Shown here: positions 1 to 5,324 of the stretch, piece by piece
Layout: every line of letters starts with the position of its first letter
Position numbering within the stretch: position 1 is the first letter of the stretch
Source of the DNA: Hydrogenophilales bacterium RIFOXYD1_FULL_62_11
GTDB lineage: Bacteria > Pseudomonadota > Gammaproteobacteria > Burkholderiales > Thiobacillaceae
DNA length: 6,138 nucleotides
Reading direction: 5' to 3'
Assembly: GCA_001802655.1 (NCBI GenBank)
Contig: MGZO01000093.1
Location: forward strand, 1 to 6,138
Program-made: the position numbers and the translations under genes
Notes under the pieces: generated by a model
What the model was told of the DNA's origin: nothing
The model's database searches: none
Seen by the model: the letters and a program-made list of their open reading frames with translations, nothing else

Positions 1-645
1 CAAGGCGACGGCGACCACGAGGCCTTCAGGAATGTCCTGAATCGCGATGGCTGTAGCCAAGGGGATGCCGACCGACAAGTCGCCGCCTGAAAAGCCGACG
101 CCGATGGCCATGCCTTCGGGGAAATTATGCAGGGCGATGGCGAATACCATCAGCCATACCCGGCGCAGCGCGATCCAGTCCGGACCCTGGCGGCCGGACT
201 GCACATGCTCGTGCGGCACGGCCTTGTCGGCCAATAACAAAAGCAGTGCGCCGGCCACGAAACCGACGACCACAATGAGCGCACCGGCAGGCTTGTTGCC
301 GAACAGTTCCGTCCCCGCAGCGACTCCGGGCAGGATCAGCGAAAAGCATGCGGCGGCGGTCATCACCCCGGCGCCAAAGCCGAGCATCACGTCTTCCCAG
401 CGCGCGGAAATCCGCCGTATGAATAACGCGGGCAGCGCGCCGAGCGCCGTCGCCAGCGCTGCCGCGCCCGACCCTGCGAGCGCCTGTCCCATTGGCGTGG
501 CGAGCGAGCTCCCCCCTTGCACCCAGGCCACCCACAGCAGCGTCGCCAGCAGCGACACGAATATCCCGCCGCTGCCCCATTTCATGGTGGCGGCGTGTCG
601 CGGGTCGGCAAAATAGCCTTGCAGGGTACGGACGGCAGCGTTCAT
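1..645 (-). CDS. ZIP-family (GufA/BbZIP-type) divalent metal transporter, N-terminal 215 codons
   Basis: Inner-membrane carrier expected to move Zn2+ and possibly Mn2+, Fe2+ or Cd2+ into the cytoplasm. The frame is open from ATG (645-643) to the window edge, so the C-terminus is missing. Hydrophobic segments lie at about residues 24-42, 57-77, 88-108, 120-140, 162-186 and 190 onward. The two signature metal-site helices are visible: HNFPEG at 173-178 (H173, N174, E177) and IQDIPEG at 202-208 (D204, E207). In the family these residues form the binuclear metal site. From memory of BbZIP (H177, E181, D208, E211) the offset is a constant 4, which supports this start over the internal M21. The QD in the second motif favours the GufA/BbZIP branch over ZupT, which has HN. 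The loop after helix 4 carries H145 and H147. No strong Shine-Dalgarno is seen. The gene lies 52 bases after the small ORF and is probably co-transcribed with it. The metal cannot be assigned from sequence. Confidence 0.93.
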   Translation of the reverse strand, partial: MNAAVRTLQGYFADPRHAATMKWGSGGIFVSLLATLLWVAWVQGGSSLATPMGQALAGSGAAALATALGALPALFIRRISARWEDVMLGFGAGVMTAAACFSLILPGVAAGTELFGNKPAGALIVVVGFVAGALLLLLADKAVPHEHVQSGRQGPDWIALRRVWLMVFAIALHNFPEGMAIGVGFSGGDLSVGIPLATAIAIQDIPEGLVVAVAL

Positions 646-697
646 GGCTGAAGTTTAAATTCGATATCCGCGAATACAAGCGCAAGAAGTGGGGACA

Positions 698-883
698 TCA
701 ACCGATTCCCAACGCCACATCGTCGTCTGCCGTTGCCACGCCGCCGAGGCCGAGTCCGACCCGGCTCAAGACGTGAAGCATCGCGTGGCGCACCGGGTGG
801 GCCGGAGCGGGATAGACCGGCGCACTGGCGCGCTGGTCGTTGCGGTATTCGTCATAGGTGCTGAGCATGCTCATGGCGATCAT
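698..883 (-). CDS. small 61-aa protein of unknown function
   Basis: I do not recognise this protein. It is supported as a gene by three things. A strong ribosome site (GAAGGAG, GGAG at 893-890) lies six bases before the ATG. Codon use is like the neighbours, with G or C in most third positions. A well-formed promoter module lies upstream. The product begins MIAMSMLSTYDEYRNDQR, has a Pro/Ala/His-rich middle (about 21-33), a mildly hydrophobic Gly-rich stretch (about 34-51) and an acidic ADDD patch near the C-terminus. It has no cysteine, no clear signal peptide and no convincing membrane helix. It ends 52 bases before the ZIP transporter start on the same strand, so the two are likely an operon. 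Its promoter resembles that of katG, suggesting peroxide induction. A longer reading of the same frame reaching back to 1060 would lack a ribosome site and would run through the promoter. Confidence 0.62.
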   Translation of the reverse strand: MIAMSMLSTYDEYRNDQRASAPVYPAPAHPVRHAMLHVLSRVGLGLGGVATADDDVALGIG

Positions 884-932
884 GGTGTTCTCCTTCGGGT
901 TGGGGGAGGGCGGATCATGCCGCTCGATGTTC

Positions 933-949
933 CATTCCACAGCGGAATG
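933..949 (-). promoter_or_regulatory. predicted 5'-terminal mRNA hairpin (or palindromic operator) of the small ORF/ZIP unit
   Basis: Perfect six-base arms CATTCC/GGAATG around a five-base loop. Read on the minus strand the element is CATTCCGCTGTGGAATG. From the assigned -10 (960-955) transcription should start near 948, so the hairpin would occupy the very 5' end of the mRNA, about 50 bases before the ATG at 883. The matching element upstream of katG (3468-3482) keeps the loop GYTGT and swaps one T-A pair for C-G. That argues for a maintained fold or dyad. It could stabilise the message or be a protein site. Confidence 0.5.
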
Positions 950-954
950 AGGGT

Positions 955-983
955 ATTTAAAGCCATGAAGCCTGGTTTGTATA
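955..983 (-). promoter_or_regulatory. sigma-70-type promoter of the small ORF/ZIP unit
   Basis: On the minus strand TATACA (983-978) and TTAAAT (960-955) are separated by 17 bases, and each matches its consensus at four of six positions. The assignment rests mainly on gapless alignment with the katG promoter, whose equivalents are GAGACA and TTTAAT at the same spacing. A weak -35 with an activator site directly upstream is the usual arrangement at OxyR-activated promoters. An earlier impression that TATACA was the -10 is displaced by this alignment. Confidence 0.5.
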
Positions 984-987
984 ATGA

Positions 988-1024
988 ATAGTTTTGAACG
1001 AGACGATTGATAGAATCGAACGAC
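988..1024 (-). promoter_or_regulatory. candidate OxyR operator upstream of the small ORF/ZIP unit
   Basis: Read on the minus strand, four elements occur at 11-base steps: GTCG (1024-1021), CTAT (1013-1010), CTCG (1002-999) and CTAT (991-988). The E. coli OxyR pattern is ATAG-N7-CTAT-N7-ATAG-N7-CTAT with secondary t and a positions. By hand count this site matches 15 of its 20 defined positions. It would lie at about -40 to -76 relative to the predicted start, the normal place for OxyR activation. The same region can also be read as an imperfect direct repeat of GAACGA..CGAT about 20 bases apart on the plus strand. Confidence 0.45.
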
Positions 1025-1089
1025 GATGCGTGGCGCCCGAAGCCTGGGCTTGGACCGCATGGCTTCCGATGCAAGCCTGATCCTGAAAT

Positions 1090-1123
1090 AAAAAAACGGC
1101 GTTTCGGATTTCCCGAAACGCCG
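1090..1123 (-). terminator. intrinsic terminator of katG
   Basis: An 11-bp perfect stem (1097-1107 with 1113-1123) around a five-base loop is followed, on the minus strand, by seven T residues (1096-1090). It lies about 130 bases beyond the katG stop and upstream of the promoter of the small ORF/ZIP unit, so it insulates that unit from katG read-through. On the plus strand no good T-run follows, so it looks one-directional. Confidence 0.88.
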
Positions 1124-1135
1124 CTCTTGATTTTG

Positions 1136-1159
1136 CCCGGGCGTCCCTCAGGGCCCGGG
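1136..1159. repeat. GC-rich inverted repeat in the katG 3' region
   Basis: CCCGGGC (1136-1142) and GCCCGGG (1153-1159) are perfect inverted arms around a ten-base loop. Outside them TTTTGCC and GGCAAAA may extend the fold imperfectly. It lies between the katG stop and the katG terminator, so it would be in the mRNA 3' end. The rest of 1124-1254 holds only a short TGCAACAG direct repeat (1201-1208 and 1224-1231) and no gene. Confidence 0.4.
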
Positions 1160-1254
1160 ACTGCGGCAAAAATAGCGCTGCTTTAAGGTGTCCCGGTCAT
1201 TGCAACAGGCTTTGGAGTTGTCCTGCAACAGCTCTCCGGAATCTTGTTGCCCAA

Positions 1255-3435
1255 TCAGCCGAGATCAAAGCGGTCCAGGTTCATCACCTTGGTCCATGCC
1301 GCCACGAAGTCCTTGACGAATTTTTCCTGTGCATCCGAGCTTGCATAGGCTTCAGCCAGGGCACGCAGCTGCGAGTTCGAGCCGAAAACCAGATCGACGC
1401 GGGTGCTGGTCCATTTCTTTGCACCGGTCTTGCGGTCGGTGCCCTCGAACAGGTCTTCATCATTCGACACCGGCTGCCACGCCGTGGCCATGTCGAGCAG
1501 GTTGACGAAGAAGTCGTTGGTGAGCGTCCCCGAGCGTTGAGTAAAGACGCCATGCTGGGTTTGGCCGACATTCACACCCAGCGCGCGCATGCCGCCCACC
1601 AGAACCGTCATCTCGGGCGCGGTCAGCATCAGCAGCTGCGCCTTGTCGAGCAGCAGTTCCTCGGCCGAGACCGAGTATTTTCCCTTCTGGTAGTTGCGGA
1701 AGCCATCGGCGATCGGTTCGAGCACGGCGAAGGCTTCGACGTCGGTCTGTTCTTGCGAGGCGTCCGTACGGCCCGGCGCGAACGGCACCGTCACGGCGTG
1801 GCCTGCACTCTTGGCAGCCTGTTCAACGCCGGCACAGCCCGCCAGCACGATCAAATCGGCCAGCGAGACTTTCTTGCCTTCGGATTGCGCGCCGTTGAAT
1901 TCGACCTGAATGCCTTCGAGCTTGCCAAGCACCCTGGCCAGTTGCGCCGGCTGGTTGGCCGGCCAGTCCTTCTGTGGCGCGAGACGGATACGCGCGCCGT
2001 TCGCGCCGCCACGCTTGTCGGAACCGCGGAACGTGGACGCCGAGGCCCAGGCAGTCGAGACCAGTTCCGGGACGGTCAGCCCGGCCGCCAGGATGGTGGC
2101 CTTGAGGGCGGCGATGTCTTGCTCGTTGATCAGGGGGTGATCGACGGCCGGGACCGGGTCTTGCCAGACCAGCTCTTCTGCAGGCACTTCGGGGCCGAGA
2201 TAGCGCGAACGCGGGCCCATGTCGCGGTGGGTCAGCTTGAACCAGGCGCGGGCGAAGGCGTCGGCAAATTCTTCCGGATTCTGGTGGAAGTGCCGTGCAA
2301 TCGGCTCGTAGATCGGATCCATGCGCATCGCCATGTCCGCAGCGGTCATGATGATCGGCACTTTTTTGGAAGCGTCGTGTGCAGCCGGTGCCATGTTGCT
2401 GTCGGTCGCCTGTTTCGGCGTCCACTGATGCGCGCCCGCCGGACTCTTGCTCAGCTCCCACTCGTTGCCGAACAGCATGTCGAGATAGCTCATGTCCCAT
2501 GTTGTCGGCGTCGGCGTCCACGAGCCTTCGAGGCCGCTGCCGATCTGGTCGCCGCCCTTGCCTGTGCCGTACGCGCTCTTCCAGCCCAGTCCCTGCTCGG
2601 CGAGTCCGGCGGCCTCGGGTGCCGGCCCGACCAGTGCCGCATCTCCGGCGCCGTGGCATTTGCCGAAGGTGTGGCCGCCACAGGTGAGCGCCACGGTTTC
2701 GTAATCATTCATCGCCATGCGCTCGAAGGTCTCGCGCACGTCGCGGCCGGAACCGAGCGGATCCGGGTTGCCGCCCGGGCCTTCCGGGTTGACGTAAATC
2801 AGTCCCATCTGCACGGCAGCGAGCGGGTTTTCCAGGTCGCGTTCGCCGGTATAGCGCGCCTTGTCGTCGAGCCACTTTTGCTCGTTGCCCCAGTACACGT
2901 CGATTTCCGGCGACCAGATGTCCTCGCGTCCGCCGGCGAAACCGAAGGTCTTGAATCCCATCGATTCCAGCGCGACGTTGCCGGTGAGAACGAGGAGGTC
3001 GGCCCAGGAAATTTTGCGGCCGTACTTCTGCTTGATCGGCCACAGCAGTCTGCGCGCCTTGTCGAGGTTGACGTTGTCGGGCCAGCTGTTGAGGGGGGCA
3101 AAACGCTGGTTGCCGTGACCTGCGCCGCCACGACCATCGCCCGTGCGGTAGGTGCCCGCGCTATGCCAGGCCATGCGAATGAAAAAGGGGCCATAGTGGC
3201 CGTAATCCGCCGGCCACCACTCCTGCGAGTCGGTCATCAGCGCTTCGAGGTCTTGCTTCACGGCTGCGAGGTCAAGGGTCTTGAATGCCTCGGCGTAGTT
3301 GAAGTCTTCGCCCATCGGGCTGGCCTGCGGGGAATGCTGGTGCAGGATTTCTATTTGCAGCTGGTTTGGCCACCAGTCCCGGTTCGAAGGACCACTCCCG
3401 GCTTTGTGAACAAACGGACATTTGCTTTCTGACAT
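1255..3435 (-). CDS. katG: catalase-peroxidase KatG
   Basis: Bifunctional heme enzyme that dismutates H2O2 and oxidises small donors, acting in the cytoplasm. The 726-aa product has the two tandem peroxidase-like domains of the family, with the heme domain in the N-terminal half and the degenerate copy in the C-terminal half. Visible heme-domain residues are distal R87-W90-H91 in RMAWHSAG, and the catalase-specific Trp-Tyr-Met crosslink trio W90, Y214 and M240. Proximal H255 is in GGHTFGKCHGAGD, with its partner W306 in GSWTPTP and D367. Mobile R404 is in HRDMGP, and S300 aligns with M. tuberculosis S315. The start chosen is the ATG at 3435-3433, with AGGAG (3448-3444) eight bases before it, giving MSESKCPFVHK as in other KatGs. 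A GTG 13 codons upstream lacks such a site and would lie at the edge of the 5' hairpin. katG is divergent from oxyR with 127 bases between start codons and has its own promoter, candidate OxyR site and terminator. No lesion is seen. Confidence 0.98.
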   Translation of the reverse strand: MSESKCPFVHKAGSGPSNRDWWPNQLQIEILHQHSPQASPMGEDFNYAEAFKTLDLAAVKQDLEALMTDSQEWWPADYGHYGPFFIRMAWHSAGTYRTGDGRGGAGHGNQRFAPLNSWPDNVNLDKARRLLWPIKQKYGRKISWADLLVLTGNVALESMGFKTFGFAGGREDIWSPEIDVYWGNEQKWLDDKARYTGERDLENPLAAVQMGLIYVNPEGPGGNPDPLGSGRDVRETFERMAMNDYETVALTCGGHTFGKCHGAGDAALVGPAPEAAGLAEQGLGWKSAYGTGKGGDQIGSGLEGSWTPTPTTWDMSYLDMLFGNEWELSKSPAGAHQWTPKQATDSNMAPAAHDASKKVPIIMTAADMAMRMDPIYEPIARHFHQNPEEFADAFARAWFKLTHRDMGPRSRYLGPEVPAEELVWQDPVPAVDHPLINEQDIAALKATILAAGLTVPELVSTAWASASTFRGSDKRGGANGARIRLAPQKDWPANQPAQLARVLGKLEGIQVEFNGAQSEGKKVSLADLIVLAGCAGVEQAAKSAGHAVTVPFAPGRTDASQEQTDVEAFAVLEPIADGFRNYQKGKYSVSAEELLLDKAQLLMLTAPEMTVLVGGMRALGVNVGQTQHGVFTQRSGTLTNDFFVNLLDMATAWQPVSNDEDLFEGTDRKTGAKKWTSTRVDLVFGSNSQLRALAEAYASSDAQEKFVKDFVAAWTKVMNLDRFDLG

Positions 3436-3467
3436 GACGCGCGCTCCTATCGGTATTTGAGTATTCG

Positions 3468-3482
3468 ACTCCACAACGGAGT
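3468..3482 (-). promoter_or_regulatory. predicted 5'-terminal hairpin of the katG mRNA
   Basis: On the minus strand ACTCC-GTTGT-GGAGT gives perfect five-base arms and a five-base loop. It starts where katG transcription should begin (about 3482, from the -10 at 3494-3489) and ends 32 bases before the ATG. It aligns with 934-948 upstream of the small ORF, with the loop kept as GYTGT and a C-G pair replacing T-A. It could be an mRNA stabiliser or a palindromic operator. Confidence 0.48.
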
Positions 3483-3488
3483 TGATGC

Positions 3489-3517
3489 ATTAAATGCCAT
3501 ATCCATCCATTTGTCTC
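3489..3517 (-). promoter_or_regulatory. katG promoter
   Basis: On the minus strand GAGACA (3517-3512; four of six against TTGACA) and TTTAAT (3494-3489; five of six against TATAAT) are 17 bases apart. The predicted start is near 3482, giving a leader of about 47 bases. The candidate OxyR site abuts the -35. The aligned promoter at 955-983 has the same spacing. Confidence 0.55.
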
Positions 3518-3521
3518 ATGA

Positions 3522-3558
3522 ATTGTCTAGAATGAGGCCATTGATATTGACGATGGAT
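3522..3558 (-). promoter_or_regulatory. candidate OxyR operator between katG and oxyR
   Basis: Read on the minus strand, elements at 11-base steps are ATCC (3558-3555), ATAT (3547-3544), CTCA (3536-3533) and CAAT (3525-3522). They match the E. coli OxyR pattern at only 11 of 20 defined positions. Support comes mainly from position, just upstream of the katG -35, and from gapless similarity to the better-matching site at 988-1024. The core TATCAAT-n-G-n-CTC-n-TTC is kept in both. The site ends four bases before the oxyR start codon, so binding here could also limit oxyR expression. A CTCAT-N12-ATGAG dyad (3515-3536) overlaps it. Confidence 0.45.
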
Positions 3559-3562
3559 CATC

Positions 3563-4468
3563 GTGACGCTGCAAGAACTCAAATACCTGGTGGCGCTGGC
3601 CGACCATGGCCATTTCGGCAAGGCGGCCGAGGCCTGTTTCATCACCCAGTCCACGCTGTCCACCCAGATCAAGAAACTGGAAGCGTTTCTCGGCATCACC
3701 CTGTTCGACCGCAGCCTCAAGCGCGTGACGCCGACCCCGACCGGACGCGAAATCCTCGCCGCCGCACGCAATATCGTCGAAGAATCCGAACGCATCCGCG
3801 AGCTTGCCAAGCATGCGCAGGACCCGATGACGCGCACCATTCATCTCGGCGTGATTCCCACCCTGGGGCCGTATTACCTGCCGCACGCGCTGAGCCTGGT
3901 GCATAAAAAACATCCCGGCCTGCGCCTGCTGCTGCGCGAGGAAATGACGCCGCAAATCCTGACGCATCTGAACGATGGAAAATTGGATGCTGGCTTGCTG
4001 GCGTTGCCGGTGAACGACGACAACCTGCGCGTCGAGCCGTTGTTCTACGAGCCCTTTTTTGCTGCCCTGCCGGCTGGGCATGCGCTCGCCAAACACGCGA
4101 CGCTCAAGGTGGCTGACATCATGAAAGAAAAGCTGTTGCTGCTGGATGAGGGGCATTGCCTGCGCGACCAGGCGCTCGACGTCTGCGGCACCGGCTCGCG
4201 CGGCCGCGAGGAAGTGCGCGCCACCAGCCTGGAAACGCTGCGCCAGATGGTGGGTATGGGGCTGGGACTCACCCTGCTGCCGGCGCTGGCGGTCGACGCC
4301 GGACCGCGCATCAGCGAAAAATTGATCGAGATCCGGCCATTCAAGTCACCGCCGCCGGGGCGCACCATCGGCCTCGCGTGGCGCAAGCGCGCGCCGTTCC
4401 CCGAAACCTTCGAGCGCCTTGCCGCCACGCTCAAGGCCCATTTGCCCCCCGAAGTGGAGCCTGTCTGA
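3563..4468 (+). CDS. oxyR: peroxide-sensing LysR-family regulator OxyR
   Basis: Transcription factor that senses H2O2 by forming a C199-C208 disulfide and then activates defence genes, here most directly katG. The product is 301 aa. The N-terminal winged helix-turn-helix (about residues 1-60) includes HFGKAAEACFITQSTLSTQI. A linker helix and a two-lobed sensor domain (about 90-295) follow. The redox pair falls at exactly the E. coli positions, C199 in EGHCLRDQA and C208, with H198 beside it. T100 and T129 are also in register and RTIGL is near 267. RATSLETLRQMV and LTLLPALAV are typical OxyR blocks. The start is GTG at 3563. An in-frame TGA at 3548-3550 and the absence of any other start codon after it leave no alternative. 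Only a weak GGAT (3555-3558) serves as ribosome site. A possible -10 is TAGAAT (3528-3533), with no good -35. The stop lies one base before the next gene. Confidence 0.97.
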   Translation: MTLQELKYLVALADHGHFGKAAEACFITQSTLSTQIKKLEAFLGITLFDRSLKRVTPTPTGREILAAARNIVEESERIRELAKHAQDPMTRTIHLGVIPTLGPYYLPHALSLVHKKHPGLRLLLREEMTPQILTHLNDGKLDAGLLALPVNDDNLRVEPLFYEPFFAALPAGHALAKHATLKVADIMKEKLLLLDEGHCLRDQALDVCGTGSRGREEVRATSLETLRQMVGMGLGLTLLPALAVDAGPRISEKLIEIRPFKSPPPGRTIGLAWRKRAPFPETFERLAATLKAHLPPEVEPV

Positions 4469-4469
4469 T

Positions 4470-4835
4470 ATGTCCGACCTCAACGATCCCCGCGTATTTT
4501 TTGCCGCCGAGCGCACGCTGATGGCGTGGAACCGCACCGGCCTCACCTTGATGGCCTTCGGCTTCGTGCTCGAACGTTTCGGCCTGTTTCTGCACATGCT
4601 GCGGCAGGATGCGGGCGGCGCGGGGCGCGATATGTCGTTCTGGATCGGTGTCGCCTTCATCGTGCTGGCGTTGCTGGTGATGAGTTTTTCCATCGTCCAG
4701 TTCCGCCGCGTGCTGGCCACGCTGAAGCCCATTGAAATCCCCGCGCGTTACTGCACCTGGGCGGGCATGGCGATGAACCTGTCGGTGGTAGTGCTGGGGG
4801 CTGCGCTGCTGGCGTATCTGTTTTCGGAGCTTTAA
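4470..4835 (+). CDS. DUF202 / YidH-like three-helix inner-membrane protein
   Basis: Small integral membrane protein of 121 aa, function unknown for the family. The DUF202 signature is at the N-terminus: FFAAERTLMAWNRTGLTL (residues 10-27), with E14-R15-T16, W20 and R22-T23-G24. Three hydrophobic segments follow at about 24-43, 55-78 and 96-118. The second and third are joined by a short loop containing RRVLATLKP. E. coli YidH is of similar length. The start is the ATG at 4470, one base after the oxyR stop, with GTGGAG (4454-4459) about ten bases upstream inside the oxyR end. Translation is therefore likely coupled to oxyR. A longer in-frame reading from 4419 overlaps the oxyR C-terminus and is unnecessary. 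No terminator is evident after the stop. The link to oxyR suggests a place in the oxidative stress response, which is inference only. Confidence 0.88.
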   Translation: MSDLNDPRVFFAAERTLMAWNRTGLTLMAFGFVLERFGLFLHMLRQDAGGAGRDMSFWIGVAFIVLALLVMSFSIVQFRRVLATLKPIEIPARYCTWAGMAMNLSVVVLGAALLAYLFSEL

Positions 4836-4922
4836 GCGATTCCCGTGTCGACGCGCAGTTTGCCCGTTGATTTCCAGCATCGTCGTGCCGTCTTCCACCG
4901 CCAGCGCACGACCCTGAGCACT
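4832..4922 (-). pseudogene. frameshifted C-terminal scrap of an unidentified coding sequence
   Basis: On the minus strand 4922-4866 reads as high-GC3 coding sequence ending VEDGTTMLEING. Removing one base in the run at 4862-4866 lets the frame continue as GKLRVDTGIA to a TAA at 4834-4832. Upstream, the same frame meets a TGA about three codons before the start of this stretch, and no start codon or ribosome site is present. I read it as the tail of a lost gene with one frameshift, overlapping the last bases of the DUF202 gene tail to tail. I cannot name the parent family. It may also be chance, as the stretch is only about 30 codons. Confidence 0.35.
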
Positions 4923-5183
4923 CGTTCAGGCGGGCCGAGCGTAACGACCGGTTCTCGGCCATTCCCGTCATCCGAGCAGTGGCCCTTAGTCCGCGTCAGT
5001 GTCTGCAATCAGAAACACTTGCTTATGGCGAGATTCGGCCGGGAGCAGGCCACTCTCCGCCTGCGCCAAGCTGCAACTGGGCAGTCGGCTACACTCGGTA
5101 ACCGGCCGCACGTGCCTCGCGTGCCGTTCAGCCATTGCTGCCGTTCACACGAAACCGTGCGCTGGCTCCCATTAACTCGCCCC

Positions 5184-5203
5184 CTCTCCCGCGCGTGGGA
5201 GAG
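5184..5203. repeat. REP-like palindrome CTCTCCC/GGGAGAG
   Basis: Seven-base perfect arms around GCGCGT, preceded by CGCCCC. This has the form of the common proteobacterial dispersed palindrome with CCCTCTCCC/GGGAGAGGG arms, found between genes in many copies. Here the right-hand outer bases are lost (GGGAGAGCTGGG), so the copy looks worn. No T-run follows, so it is not a standard terminator. Copy number cannot be judged from one window. Confidence 0.5.
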
Positions 5204-5275
5204 CTGGGAAGACGGTTAGCACAGTAACGGCACGTGCTTGGGCAAGAACAATCATTACGACAGCCAACACGCGGT

Positions 5276-5295
5276 TACCCGCCGCTAGGCGGGTA
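5276..5295. repeat. perfect 8-bp-arm palindrome flanked by GCGGT direct repeats
   Basis: TACCCGCC (5276-5283), loop GCTA, GGCGGGTA (5288-5295). The pentamer GCGGT stands immediately on both sides (5271-5275 and 5296-5300). No T-run follows on either strand. It is the first of two adjacent hairpins, nine bases from the second. Confidence 0.55.
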
Positions 5296-5304
5296 GCGGT
5301 TTGA

Positions 5305-5324
5305 CAGCTTCTATTTCGAAGCTG
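5305..5324. repeat. second hairpin, CAGCTTC/GAAGCTG
   Basis: CAGCTTC (5305-5311), loop TATTTC, GAAGCTG (5318-5324), followed by ACCCCTTTT. On the minus strand this begins AAAAGGGGTCAGCTTCGAAA, a form I associate with sequences flanking REP-type transposases and with dispersed repeats in beta- and gammaproteobacteria. That association is from memory. With T-residues at 5330-5333 it could act as a weak plus-strand terminator, but the run is only four T and is offset from the stem. Confidence 0.5.

Noticed and set aside
980..985. Perfect TATAAT on the plus strand
   Set aside because: No -35 at proper spacing (TTAAAG at best), no plus-strand gene follows, and the bases are explained as part of the minus-strand promoter module shared with katG. 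A short antisense RNA cannot be excluded.
689..991. 100-codon plus-strand frame opposite the small ORF
   Set aside because: It starts at GTG without a good ribosome site, crosses the promoter region, and its composition is that of an antisense shadow. The minus-strand 61-codon frame has the better start and codon use.
1537..3432. 631-codon open frame on the plus strand, antisense to katG
   Set aside because: It is a shadow of the G+C-rich katG codons in the opposite frame. katG carries all catalytic residues, and the antisense product has no recognisable domain and no ribosome site.
3433..3474. Upstream GTG start for katG, 13 codons earlier
   Set aside because: No ribosome site. The ATG at 3435 has AGGAG at eight bases and gives the normal KatG N-terminus. 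The extension falls in the predicted 5' leader.
3511..3528. TTGTCT direct repeat 12 bases apart in the katG-oxyR region
   Set aside because: The second copy is not conserved in the aligned promoter at 977-994, so it is probably incidental.
4845..5219. 124-codon plus-strand frame between the DUF202 and PEP-CTERM genes
   Set aside because: GTG start with no ribosome site, Arg/Ser-rich without family resemblance, and it runs through a REP-like palindrome and the opposite-strand coding scrap.
5211..5300. Possible integron attC-like recombination site
   Set aside because: There are GTTA and TAAC-like words and a palindrome, but no paired core sites in the right order and no cassette-like gene.
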